A DNA stretch of 64,000 bases from Actinomyces qiguomingii. Lineage in GTDB: Bacteria > Actinomycetota > Actinomycetes > Actinomycetales > Actinomycetaceae. Where the stretch lies: contig NZ_CP025228.1 in assembly GCF_004102025.1 (NCBI RefSeq), forward strand, positions 1,736,001 through 1,800,000. Direction: 5' to 3'. Below are positions 26,703 through 34,952 of this stretch, piece after piece. The stretch's first letter is position 1. Each line of letters begins with the position of its first letter. Below the pieces are notes generated by a model. The model searched no databases, was not told where the DNA came from, and saw only the letters and a program-made list of their open reading frames with translations. Position numbers and translations under genes: made by a program.

Positions 26703-26724
26703 ATTGTCGTGACTGTTTTGTGAA
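26696..26724 (-). promoter_or_regulatory. Promoter of the iron uptake operon
   Basis: On the minus strand, TTCACA (26724-26719), a 17-bp spacer and TAGGGT (26701-26696). The -10 hexamer lies inside the iron box. Confidence 0.5.
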
Positions 26725-26815
26725 CCTCTGACGGTTCGTCAGATAGTTGGGATGCCGCGGGGCGGCCGCGCTCCGCTGCCGCAGGGCTGTTGGTGGGAGT
26801 TGGTGGGGCATGCCT

Positions 26816-26852
26816 TTCGCCCGGAGCCGCTTTCGTTGCGGTTCCGGGCGAA
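26816..26852 (-). terminator. Hairpin downstream of the tRNA gene
   Basis: A 15-bp imperfect inverted repeat (arms 26816-26830 and 26838-26852, one mismatch or wobble) with a 7-nt loop, 11 nt beyond the tRNA 3' end on the minus strand. There is no U-tract, so it is a terminator candidate of the non-canonical type. Confidence 0.5.
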
Positions 26853-26863
26853 TCTGTGCCTGT

Positions 26864-26940
26864 TGGTACCTCCGGTGGGATTCGAACCCACAACACTCCG
26901 ATTTTGAGTCGGATGCCTCTGCCAATTGGGCTACGGAGGC
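26864..26940 (-). tRNA. tRNA with anticodon CAA (Leu codon) but a short variable loop; CCA encoded
   Basis: A complete cloverleaf of 74 nt plus an encoded CCA (26864-26866). The acceptor stem is GCCTCCG/CGGAGGT with a G1-U72 wobble, D-arm GCCC...AGGC, anticodon stem TCCGA/TCGGA with loop CTCAAAA (anticodon CAA), a 5-nt variable region GTGTT, and T-arm GTGGG-TTCGAAT-CCCAC. Anticodon CAA reads UUG (Leu), yet bacterial tRNA-Leu normally has a long class II variable arm, which is missing here. It lies divergently next to pdtaR. It may be a non-standard leucine tRNA or have a non-decoding role. Confidence 0.85.
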
Positions 26941-26949
26941 GTGCGTGCC

Positions 26950-26979
26950 AGCGTACTCGGCGGCGCGCGGACCTCGCAA
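26950..26979 (-). promoter_or_regulatory. Promoter of the CAA tRNA
   Basis: TTGCGA, an 18-bp spacer and TACGCT on the minus strand, ending about 10 nt before the tRNA 5' end. It sits back to back with the pdtaR -10 element at 26995-27000. Confidence 0.5.
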
Positions 26980-26994
26980 CGCGGGAGATCATAC

Positions 26995-27000
26995 TAGGAT
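26995..27000 (+). promoter_or_regulatory. Candidate -10 element for leaderless pdtaR mRNA
   Basis: TAGGAT followed by 6 nt and GTG 27007. It shares a 60-bp intergenic region with the divergent tRNA promoter. Confidence 0.45.
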
Positions 27001-27006
27001 CGAGGC

Positions 27007-27618
27007 GTGAGCAACGAGTCGACTTCCTCCCGAACCCGCAGAGTCCTTGTCGCCGAGGACGAGACCCTCATCCGCCTGGACATCGTCGAGACGCTGAACG
27101 ATGCCGGCTACGAGGTGGTCGCCGAGGCCGCCGACGGGGAGGAGGCGATCCGCCTTGCCGGCGAGCACGAGCCGGACCTGTGTGTCATGGACGTGAAGAT
27201 GCCCGTGTTGGACGGCATTACCGCGGCTGAACGCATTATCGAAGCGCACGGCTGCGCCGTGGTGATGCTGACGGCCTTCTCGCAAACCGAACTGGTGGAG
27301 CGCGCCGGTGCCGCAGGGGCCATGGCCTACGTGGTCAAGCCCTTCACCCCGGCAGACCTGATCCCCGCTATCGAGGTGGCCATGTCCCGCCATGAGGAGA
27401 TTCGCTCCCTGGAGTCGGAGATCTCCGACCTGCAGGAGCGCTTCGAAACCCGCAAGCGTGTTGACCGCGCCAAAGGCCTGCTGATGGAGCGGATGGGGCT
27501 TAGTGAGCCCGAAGCCTTCCGCTGGTTGCAGAAGACCTCCATGAACCGCCGCCTGACCATGCGTGAGGTGGCCGACGCCGTCATCGAACAGGTCGGCGGG
27601 GCCAAGAAGGAGTCTTGA
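27007..27618 (+). CDS. pdtaR: ANTAR-domain response regulator PdtaR
   Basis: A 203-residue two-domain regulator. The receiver domain (about 12-130) has the acidic pair in VAEDETLIRLDI, the phosphorylatable Asp in LCVMDVKMP, and Lys in VVKPFTPADL. The C-terminal ANTAR domain (about 145-200) carries RAKGLLMERMGLSEPEAFRWLQ, an RNA-binding helical bundle that acts by antitermination on dual hexaloop hairpins. Its kinase PdtaS is not in the window. The neighbourhood tRNA-pdtaR-thioesterase-polA-rpsA resembles that of other actinobacteria. Confidence 0.93.
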   Translation: MSNESTSSRTRRVLVAEDETLIRLDIVETLNDAGYEVVAEAADGEEAIRLAGEHEPDLCVMDVKMPVLDGITAAERIIEAHGCAVVMLTAFSQTELVERAGAAGAMAYVVKPFTPADLIPAIEVAMSRHEEIRSLESEISDLQERFETRKRVDRAKGLLMERMGLSEPEAFRWLQKTSMNRRLTMREVADAVIEQVGGAKKES

Positions 27619-27638
27619 ACAGCTCGGGCAAGGGTCAC

Positions 27639-28163
27639 TCAGGACCCGTCGACCTCGACATACAGGCAGCGCAAGCTGCCGTGGGCAACGACGTTTCCGT
27701 CCTCGTCGCTGATCTCCACCTGGTAGACGGCGCTGCGACCGCCCCGGTGCAGGGGTGTGGCCACGGCTGTGACCCAGCCGCGCCGGGCTGGCCTGAGATG
27801 ACTTACCTGGAGTTCGGCACCGACCGGGACCGTGCCAGCAGGACCGCCCTCCCGCGCCGCCACGGACGCAGCCGTCTCCACCAGTGCCGCACTGGCACCG
27901 CCGTGTAGCGTCCCCGTCACCTGCCGGGCCCCGTCCACAGGCATGCGCACTACCGTGCGTTCGGCAGAACGGTCTTGCAGCTCCATGCGCAGTGTCGCCA
28001 TCAGCGTATCGCCCTCGGTGCTCGCCAATCCGGAGGTTCCCAGGGCGCTGGTGGCTGATACTGCGGAGCCGGCGGGCCGCGGCACCGGGAAAGGGCGGGC
28101 CGACTTGGCCGGGAAGGCCACGGGCACATCTGCATTGCGGGATACGGGGTCCTTGTCGCTCAT
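27639..28163 (-). CDS. PaaI-family hotdog thioesterase
   Basis: A 174-residue protein whose C-terminal 120 residues form a 4HBT/PaaI-type hotdog fold. TGTLHGGASAALVETAASVAA is the diagnostic helix with HGG, followed by HLRPARRG and VYQVEISDEDGNVVAHGSLRCLY strands. The first 50 residues are Pro/Ala-rich and probably disordered. It would hydrolyse acyl-CoA thioesters. It is divergent from polA, with the two starts 17 nt apart, and convergent with pdtaR. Confidence 0.85.
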   Translation of the reverse strand: MSDKDPVSRNADVPVAFPAKSARPFPVPRPAGSAVSATSALGTSGLASTEGDTLMATLRMELQDRSAERTVVRMPVDGARQVTGTLHGGASAALVETAASVAAREGGPAGTVPVGAELQVSHLRPARRGWVTAVATPLHRGGRSAVYQVEISDEDGNVVAHGSLRCLYVEVDGS

Positions 28164-28168
28164 GCCCT

Positions 28169-28174
28169 TAGGCT
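28169..28174 (+). promoter_or_regulatory. Candidate -10 element for leaderless polA mRNA
   Basis: TAGGCT followed by 6 nt and GTG 28181. The thioesterase gene starts in the other direction at 28163, so both promoters must overlap physically. Confidence 0.5.
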
Positions 28175-28180
28175 GTCACG

Positions 28181-30961
28181 GTGAGCACCACCGAGACCAG
28201 CCCTGCCGACCCGGATGTTTCCGGTCGTCTTCTCCTGATAGACGGCCACTCCATGGCGTTCCGCGCCTTTTACGCGCTGCCCGCTGAGAACTTCACCACC
28301 AGCACCGGGCAGTCCACCAACGCGGTTTACGGCTTCGTGTCCATGTTCCTGTCCCTGCTGGAGCAGGAGCGCCCCACGCATGTGGCCGTCGCCTTCGATC
28401 TGCCCGGCGGCACCTTCCGCACGCAGGAGTACGCCGACTACAAGAGCACCCGCGAGGAGACGCCGCCGGCCTTCGTCGGTCAGGTGGAACTGCTCCAAGA
28501 GGTGCTGGGGGCCATGAGAGTTCCTGCCATAACCTCATCGGGCTACGAGGCGGACGACATTCTGGCCACTGTCGCCTCTCAGGCTCAGCGCGCGGGCATG
28601 GAGGTGCTCATATGCTCCGGGGACCGCGACTCCTTTCAGACAGTGACCGAGAACTGCACTGTGCTCTACCCCATCAAGGGCGTGTCCACCCTGCGGCGCA
28701 TGACCCCGGCGGAGGTCGAGGACCGCTACGGCGTGTCTCCCGAGCGTTACCCGCATCTGGCTGCGCTGGTGGGTGAGACCTCGGATAATCTGCCAGGCGT
28801 GCCTGGGGTTGGCCCCAAAACCGCTGCCAAGTGGATCCGCCTGTACGACGGGCTTGACGGCATCATCGCCCACGCCGACCAGATCAAGGGCAAGGCCGGC
28901 CAGTCCTTGCGCGACCACCTCGACGACGTGCTGCGCAACCGCCGCCTGAACCACCTGCTCACCGACCTGGATCTGGGACTCGATCCCGTCGTCGACCTGA
29001 AGCTGAGCGGCGCCGACCGGGAGGAACTCGCCCGCATCATGGACGCCCTGGAGTTCCGCACCCTCAAGCGGCGCTCCGAACGCATCCTGCCCTTCGCCGA
29101 TGGGACCGTCGCGGCCCAGGCGACTGCCGCGGATTCGCCCGCGGACGGACTGGAGACCGTAGCCATTGCCGTGGTGGGATACGACGTCGATCCCGGTGGC
29201 GTGGCCACCTGGCTCGAGGCCAGGCTGCCCCGGCGCGAGCAGGTCCCGCTCGGACTCGACGTCGGCGGGGTTCTGCGCCCTGGTCAGGGGGATGCGACCA
29301 TGATCGCGCTGTCCGACGGCGAGGCGGCGCTGGTGGCCGACCTGTCGCTGCTCGACCCGGCCGACGAACAGGCGCTGTCCGCCCTGCTGGCCGACGCCGA
29401 CCGGCCCAAGATCGTCGCTGACGCCAAGGGGTCCTGGCATGCCCTGCGTGCCCGCGGAATCCACCTGGACGGGGTGGTGGCCGACCCGTCGCTGGCCGGG
29501 TACCTGTGCCGTCCCGAGCAGCGCTCATACGACGTCGCCTCACTGGCGCAGCGGTGGCTCGGCGTCGACCTGGAGGCGCTTGCCACACCACAGAGCGACC
29601 AGGCGCAAAGTTCCTTCGACCTGGAATCCCTCGTCGACGACGCCCCCGCGGCTACCGCGCTCGCCGCTGCCCACCGGGCGACTGTGCTACTGCCCTTGCA
29701 ACGGGCTCTGGAGGAGCAGATGCGCCAGCGCGGAGTCCTGGACCTGTACCTGGACCTGGAGATGCCGGTGTCGGCGACGCTGACGCAGATGGAGGACGCC
29801 GGCATCGCGGTCAACGACCGTGTCCTGGCAGCGCGGCAGACCGAGTTGGACGCGCGCGTGACTCACGCCGCCGAGGGTGCCTTCGCCGCCGCCGGGCACG
29901 AGCTCAACCTGTCAAGCCCCAAGCAACTGCAGACGGTGCTCTTCGACGAGCTGAAGATGCCCAAGACCCGCCGCACAAAGACCGGCTATACCACCGACGC
30001 TGATGCGCTGGCCTCCCTGTATATCAAGACCAGTCACCCCTTCCTGGAGCACCTGCTTGAGCACCGCGACGCCATCAAACTGCGGCAGACCGTGGAGGGG
30101 CTGCGCAAGGCGATCATGCCCGACGGCCGTGTCCACACCACCTTCCAACAGACCATCGCGGCCACGGGACGACTGTCATCCACTGAACCCAACCTGCAGA
30201 ACATCCCCGCCCGCACCCAGGAGGGCATGCGCATTCGCGAGGCTTTCACCGTCGGAGACGGGTACGAGTGCCTGCTGACCGCAGACTACTCCCAGATCGA
30301 AATGCGGATCATGGCGCACCTGTCCGCGGATGAGGCGCTGATCGAGGCCTTCCGCTCCGGAGAGGATCTGCACCGCTACGTCGCCGCCATGGTCAACGGC
30401 ATAGATGTCGCCGAAGTCACCTCCGAACAGCGCAGTCACGTCAAGGCCATGAGTTATGGGCTGGCCTACGGACTGTCCACCTTTGGATTGGCGCGCCAGC
30501 TCGGAGTCGAAACCGCCGATGCCGCCGCCCTGCGCGAGGCCTACTTCGCCCGCTTCGGACGGGTGCGCGAGTACCTGGAACATGTGGTGGAACAGGCCCG
30601 TCGCGACGGTTGGACCCAGACCATGTTCGGGCGCCGCCGCTACCTGCCCGATCTGAACAGCGACAACCGCCAGCGCCGGGAAATGGCCGAGCGCGCCGCC
30701 CTGAACGCCCCCATCCAGGGAAGCGCCGCCGACATCGTCAAACAGGCGATGGTCGATGTCGCCGAGGCGCTTGCCGCCGCGGATCTGCGTTCGCGCATCC
30801 TGCTGCAGATTCATGACGAACTGCTGCTGGAGGTTGCCCCGGGGGAAGTCGATGCCGTAGAGGAACTGGTGCGTGCGCAAATGAGCGGGGCGGCGGAGTT
30901 GTCGGTGCCGCTGGAGGTGTCCGTCGGTCGCGGATCCACCTGGCGCGACGCCGCCCACTGA
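28181..30961 (+). CDS. polA: DNA polymerase I
   Basis: A 926-residue polymerase for Okazaki fragment processing and repair. The N-terminal 5'-3' exonuclease (about 1-310) has LLLIDGHSMAFRAFYAL and YEADDILATVA. The middle 3'-5' exonuclease-like region (about 325-510) lacks the acidic motifs, so proofreading is probably absent, as in other actinobacteria. The polymerase domain carries TGRLSSTEPNLQNIP, DYSQIEMRIMAHLS (motif A) and QIHDELLLEV (motif C). The GTG start is leaderless by its -10 spacing. Confidence 0.96.
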   Translation: MSTTETSPADPDVSGRLLLIDGHSMAFRAFYALPAENFTTSTGQSTNAVYGFVSMFLSLLEQERPTHVAVAFDLPGGTFRTQEYADYKSTREETPPAFVGQVELLQEVLGAMRVPAITSSGYEADDILATVASQAQRAGMEVLICSGDRDSFQTVTENCTVLYPIKGVSTLRRMTPAEVEDRYGVSPERYPHLAALVGETSDNLPGVPGVGPKTAAKWIRLYDGLDGIIAHADQIKGKAGQSLRDHLDDVLRNRRLNHLLTDLDLGLDPVVDLKLSGADREELARIMDALEFRTLKRRSERILPFADGTVAAQATAADSPADGLETVAIAVVGYDVDPGGVATWLEARLPRREQVPLGLDVGGVLRPGQGDATMIALSDGEAALVADLSLLDPADEQALSALLADADRPKIVADAKGSWHALRARGIHLDGVVADPSLAGYLCRPEQRSYDVASLAQRWLGVDLEALATPQSDQAQSSFDLESLVDDAPAATALAAAHRATVLLPLQRALEEQMRQRGVLDLYLDLEMPVSATLTQMEDAGIAVNDRVLAARQTELDARVTHAAEGAFAAAGHELNLSSPKQLQTVLFDELKMPKTRRTKTGYTTDADALASLYIKTSHPFLEHLLEHRDAIKLRQTVEGLRKAIMPDGRVHTTFQQTIAATGRLSSTEPNLQNIPARTQEGMRIREAFTVGDGYECLLTADYSQIEMRIMAHLSADEALIEAFRSGEDLHRYVAAMVNGIDVAEVTSEQRSHVKAMSYGLAYGLSTFGLARQLGVETADAAALREAYFARFGRVREYLEHVVEQARRDGWTQTMFGRRRYLPDLNSDNRQRREMAERAALNAPIQGSAADIVKQAMVDVAEALAAADLRSRILLQIHDELLLEVAPGEVDAVEELVRAQMSGAAELSVPLEVSVGRGSTWRDAAH

Positions 30962-31061
30962 CCCCTCCAAAGAGCGACACCGAGGCTAGCGTGAGGAATT
31001 GCACGTAAATACGGGCCGTCTTTGTGACACGCCCACAAGTCACGGATTGGGAACGTGCTGG

Positions 31062-31067
31062 TATGGT
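31062..31067 (+). promoter_or_regulatory. Candidate -10 element for rpsA
   Basis: TATGGT in the 241-bp region between polA and rpsA. No convincing -35 was found. The rest of this gap shows no gene; a GGAG ribosome site lies before the rpsA ATG. Confidence 0.35.
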
Positions 31068-31202
31068 TCCACACGCACGCCCCTGGGTGCCGTTCACGGC
31101 ATCCAACCGCGGTGCGGCGTCGGTCCGGGCCGGCACGCGCGGCGGGGGACGTGTGGAATCTATTGACCCGACCCTTCTGTCCATATTCGGAGCAACCACT
31201 CA

Positions 31203-32657
31203 ATGACCACCACTACGCCCAGCCCCGCCCCGGTCGCCGTCAACGACATCGGCTCGACCGAGGAGATCCTCGCCGCCGTCGACGAGACCATCAAGTACTT
31301 CGACGACGGCGACATCGTCGAGGGCACCGTTGTCAAGGTCGACCGCGATGAGGTCCTCCTCGACATCGGCTACAAGACCGAGGGCGTCATCCTCGCTCGC
31401 GAACTGTCGATCAAGCACGATGTCGACCCCGAGGAGATCGTCTCCGTCGGTGACGAAATCGAGGCCCTAGTCCTTCAGAAGGAGGACAAGGAGGGCCGTC
31501 TGCTGCTGAGCAAGAAGCGCGCCCAGTACGAGCGCGCCTGGGGCACCATCGAACGCATCAAGGAGGAGGACGGCGTCGTCTCCGGCACCGTCATCGAGGT
31601 TGTCAAGGGCGGCCTGATCCTCGACGTCGGCCTGCGCGGCTTCCTGCCCGCCTCGCTGGTGGAGATGCGCCGGGTGCGCGACCTGCAGCCCTACGTCGGC
31701 CGTGAGCTCGAGGCCAAGATCATCGAACTGGACAAGAACCGCAACAACGTGGTCCTCTCCCGTCGCGCCTGGCTCGAGCAGACCCAGTCCGAGGTTCGCA
31801 CCAACTTCCTGCAAACCCTGCAGAAGGGCCAGGTCCGCACGGGCGTGGTCTCTTCCATCGTCAACTTCGGTGCCTTCGTGGACCTGGGTGGTGTGGACGG
31901 CCTGGTCCACGTCTCCGAGCTGTCCTGGAAGCACATCGATCACCCCTCCGAGGTCGTCGAGGTCGGCCAGGAGGTCACCGTCGAGGTGCTCGACGTCGAC
32001 TTCGACCGCGAGCGCGTCTCCCTGTCGCTTAAGGCGACGCAGGAGGATCCGTGGCAGGCCTTCGCCCGCACTCACGCCATCGGTCAGGTTGTGCCCGGCA
32101 AGGTCACTAAGCTGGTCCCCTTCGGCGCGTTCGTGCGTGTGGAGGACGGCATCGAGGGCCTGGTGCACATCTCCGAGCTGGCCCAGCGTCACGTGGAGCT
32201 GCCCGAGCAGGTCGTCAAGGTTGGTGACGAGGTCTTCGTCAAGGTTATCGACATCGACCTGGACCGCCGCCGTATCTCCCTGTCGCTTAAGCAGGCCAAC
32301 GACGGTGTGGACCCCAACTCTGACGACTTCGACCCGTCGCTGTACGGCATGGCCGCGGAGTACGACGAGAACGGCAACTACAAGTACCCCGAGGGCTTCG
32401 ACCCGGAGACCAACGAGTGGCTGGAGGGCTACGAGGCCCAGCGGGAGGCCTGGGAGGCCGAGTACGCGGCCGCACAGGCACGCTGGGAGGCCCACAAGGC
32501 TCAGGTCGCCCGCGCCCTGGAGGAGGACCAGGAGGAGGGCGAGGCCGCCCCGGCCGAGACCGCCACATCCTTCTCCACCGCGCAGTCCGAGGCCACCGGC
32601 ACTCTCGCCTCCGATGAGGCGCTCGCCGCGCTGCGCGAGAAGCTGACCGGCAACTGA
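31203..32657 (+). CDS. rpsA: 30S ribosomal protein S1
   Basis: A 484-residue RNA-binding protein that helps load structured mRNAs on the ribosome. Four S1 domains are visible at about residues 35-105, 120-190, 208-276 and 293-365. The last two show the clear [27 protein letters not shown] and [32 protein letters not shown] repeats. Residues after 370 are acidic and low-complexity. Four domains is the usual number in actinobacteria. Leaderless genes are common in this genome and do not need S1. Confidence 0.96.
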   Translation: MTTTTPSPAPVAVNDIGSTEEILAAVDETIKYFDDGDIVEGTVVKVDRDEVLLDIGYKTEGVILARELSIKHDVDPEEIVSVGDEIEALVLQKEDKEGRLLLSKKRAQYERAWGTIERIKEEDGVVSGTVIEVVKGGLILDVGLRGFLPASLVEMRRVRDLQPYVGRELEAKIIELDKNRNNVVLSRRAWLEQTQSEVRTNFLQTLQKGQVRTGVVSSIVNFGAFVDLGGVDGLVHVSELSWKHIDHPSEVVEVGQEVTVEVLDVDFDRERVSLSLKATQEDPWQAFARTHAIGQVVPGKVTKLVPFGAFVRVEDGIEGLVHISELAQRHVELPEQVVKVGDEVFVKVIDIDLDRRRISLSLKQANDGVDPNSDDFDPSLYGMAAEYDENGNYKYPEGFDPETNEWLEGYEAQREAWEAEYAAAQARWEAHKAQVARALEEDQEEGEAAPAETATSFSTAQSEATGTLASDEALAALREKLTGN

Positions 32658-32714
32658 TTCCGGCTGCAGGCGGCCGTCGGCGTCGGTCTCCACGGCCGGC
32701 GTGACGAGTATCCA

Positions 32715-32756
32715 CGATCGAGGCCCGCCCACCATCAGGTGGACGGGCCTCGATCG
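32715..32756 (+). terminator. Hairpin downstream of rpsA
   Basis: A long GC-rich hairpin with arms that pair CGATCGAGGCCCG with CGGGCCTCGATCG, plus CCACC with GGTGG, around an ATCA loop. It follows the rpsA stop by about 60 nt. There is no U-tract. Confidence 0.7.
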
Positions 32757-32791
32757 GCAAGTCCGCGAATCCACCGAGTACGGGAGTGATA

Positions 32792-34504
32792 ATGACGACC
32801 TGGGATGAGCTCGCCCCGCTGATCCGGGACGCCGGTGATCCGCGCAGCCCGCAAACGCAGCAGCGGCTGTATCGGCTCATTGTCGCCGATCCGCCCGCAG
32901 GCGAGCCGTCGGCGGGAGCGGCGGAGGAATTCGCCGGGGCGCTGTCGGCCGTGGACCGAATCTGGTTGGCCGGGCTGGGAGAAGATCCTGATCGGCCCAG
33001 CGACGACATCGACGCGGCCCTTGCCTCCTGCACCGCCGCGCGCCGCGGTGCGGGCCTGTCAGTGCTGCCGCTGCGCTATGCGCAGGTAGAGCTGTGCACC
33101 TACTACGGTCGCAGCGCCGACGCCCTGGAGAACCTGCGTGTGGCTCGCCTGTTCTCCTTCGACACGGTCGATCTGGGCGCCACCCTGGCGACGGCGCGCA
33201 TGCACGACGACTACTCCGGCGTCATCCGCACTACGACGGCGGTGCCCACCCGGCCCGAGGCCGACCCGGCGGGCACCGCCCTGAGACTGTCGGCCGGCCT
33301 GCTGCCCTATCTAGCCCAGCACCGGCGGGTGGAGGCGGAGGACGCCCTGGCTTCACTGACGCTGCTCAAGGCACCCGTTCCATTGCGACTGCGGCTGCTC
33401 GGGGATGAGTTGGAGTACCTGGGACTGTCGGGGCAGTGGGAGCGGGGACTCGCCCGGCTGCGCCACACGGATCTCACCGGTGAGGAGTCAAGTGCCTGGA
33501 GCCTGCTCAATGCCGCCGTGGGCACCAGCCTGGTCCTGCGCGAGGCCAATCGGGCGGGATACGGAGCCAACGCCATTGGCTCGACCCTGAACTGGCCCAA
33601 CCAGTGGGTTGAGTCGCCGGCAGTGACCGGCTGGGACACCGTCGTCCACGCCTACGACGCGGTCACCGCCTTCGCCCGCGCATTGGCGGCCTGCTTCGAC
33701 AGGCGCAACGGCAACAACACCATCTCCTACCGGGCGGAGTCCCGCATGGCGGCGGAGGCGGCCGGATTGGCAAGCCGCTCCTATGGCACCGTTACCGGTC
33801 CTGCCGTCCCCGCGCCCAGACTCACGGATCGTCGCGCCCTGCTGGCGGAGGTCGACCAGCTGTTAGTGCTAGCCCGCGGTTACGGTCTTCAGTCCGTTCA
33901 CGAGCGAGCCATCACCACCGCGGAGGTCGTCGGCCAGTCCCTTGCCGAAGTGGTCGACGACTCCCAGCTGGAGGCGGTCGTTGACCTGCGCATTGCCTTT
34001 GCGCGCCTACTGTTGGAGCTGGGTGCCGATGAGCGCGCCGAGAAGGAGGCGCTGGACACCACCGAGCTGTGCCTGTCACAGGGGTGGGTGGAGCTGGCCT
34101 GTGCCAGTTTGGCCACGGCCGCTCGCGGCACCCACGCGCGCGCGGATCGGGACGCCACGCAGACGCATTGGACCCGGATGGGTGAACTGATGGATACCTG
34201 GCCGATGGGGCGTCTCGGTGAGCGGATCGGGACGTTAGTGGAGGCGGTCGGGAATCCCGAGACAAGCGCCCTGGCCCTGATTGCCCTGGCCGAACGAATG
34301 GCTGAGGGCGTGTCGGAGGACCATACGCGGGCGTCGGCGGCCCGGGAGGCGTGCAAGCGCTGCCGTGAGCAGCTCGAACGCAGCAAGACACCACCGCCAG
34401 GGGTCACCGACCGCATCCTGGCGGTGGAGCAGACCATCGCCCCCTACGGCCGTGGTCGGGGCGGCCGCCATCGAGCCGAGGAGCAGGCGGAGGAAGAAGA
34501 ATAA
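32792..34504 (+). CDS. Large helical repeat protein of unknown function
   Basis: A 570-residue protein without signal peptide or membrane helix. The composition is rich in Ala, Leu and Glu, with repeated helical pairs such as YYGRSADALENLRVARLF and WVELACASLATAARG that suggest TPR-like packing. The C-terminus ends in a Glu-rich tail. ATG 32792 has GGGAG 5 nt upstream. It stands between rpsA and the guanidine riboswitch and shares no obvious function with either. I do not recognise a family. Confidence 0.75.
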   Translation: MTTWDELAPLIRDAGDPRSPQTQQRLYRLIVADPPAGEPSAGAAEEFAGALSAVDRIWLAGLGEDPDRPSDDIDAALASCTAARRGAGLSVLPLRYAQVELCTYYGRSADALENLRVARLFSFDTVDLGATLATARMHDDYSGVIRTTTAVPTRPEADPAGTALRLSAGLLPYLAQHRRVEAEDALASLTLLKAPVPLRLRLLGDELEYLGLSGQWERGLARLRHTDLTGEESSAWSLLNAAVGTSLVLREANRAGYGANAIGSTLNWPNQWVESPAVTGWDTVVHAYDAVTAFARALAACFDRRNGNNTISYRAESRMAAEAAGLASRSYGTVTGPAVPAPRLTDRRALLAEVDQLLVLARGYGLQSVHERAITTAEVVGQSLAEVVDDSQLEAVVDLRIAFARLLLELGADERAEKEALDTTELCLSQGWVELACASLATAARGTHARADRDATQTHWTRMGELMDTWPMGRLGERIGTLVEAVGNPETSALALIALAERMAEGVSEDHTRASAAREACKRCREQLERSKTPPPGVTDRILAVEQTIAPYGRGRGGRHRAEEQAEEEE

Positions 34505-34557
34505 TCCGCGTGGATGCCAGAGGCTCGGCCCGCGGGAAGCTGCTAGCCTAGCCCCAC

Positions 34558-34601
34558 CCGGGACGACCCGGAGTCCACGGATCACACTTGGGGACGGCCC
34601 C
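34558..34601 (+). promoter_or_regulatory. Guanidine-II (mini-ykkC) riboswitch
   Basis: Two short hairpins with the diagnostic ACGR tetraloops. Hairpin 1 is CCGGG-ACGA-CCCGG (34558-34571); hairpin 2 is GGGG-ACGG-CCCC (34590-34601). They are joined by an 18-nt linker. GGAAGG (34604-34609), the ribosome site of the exporter gene, follows hairpin 2 at once. This fits the known architecture in which guanidinium joins the two loops and exposes the ribosome site. Confidence 0.88.
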
Positions 34602-34616
34602 GCGGAAGGTGCGTGC

Positions 34617-34934
34617 ATGTCCTGGCTGATATTGGTCGGCTCCGGCCTTTTCGAGGCTGTCTGGGCCACCGCACTGAGCCGGTCCGAGGGATTCACACGG
34701 TTGATGCCCACGGTTGTGTTCCTACTGGCCTGCCTGACCTCGATGACTGGGCTGGCCTATGCGCTGCGGGAGATTCCTGTTGGCACGGGATACGCGGTTT
34801 GGACCGCGGTGGGGGCGGCCACAACCGCAGTATGGGCGATGTCCACTGGCGCCGAGCCGGTGTCCCTGGTGCGGGTGCTGCTGCTAACGGGGCTGATCGC
34901 GTGCGTGGCCGGGTTGAAGCTGACCGAGGGGTGA
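34617..34934 (+). CDS. gdx: Small multidrug resistance-type guanidinium exporter (Gdx/SugE)
   Basis: A 105-residue SMR protein with four membrane helices, working as a dual-topology dimer. The conserved transport Glu13 sits in GLFEAVWATALSRSEGF, which is the Gdx subtype pattern rather than EmrE. The subtype is backed by the guanidine-II riboswitch just upstream. ATG 34617 lies 7 nt after GGAAGG. It should export guanidinium in exchange for protons. Confidence 0.92.
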   Translation: MSWLILVGSGLFEAVWATALSRSEGFTRLMPTVVFLLACLTSMTGLAYALREIPVGTGYAVWTAVGAATTAVWAMSTGAEPVSLVRVLLLTGLIACVAGLKLTEG

Positions 34935-34952
34935 AGCGGGCATGATGGTGCC

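Noticed and set aside
32417..32617. Short frame over the acidic tail of rpsA
   Set aside because: Gly/Arg-rich translation is a shadow of the Glu/Ala-rich S1 tail.
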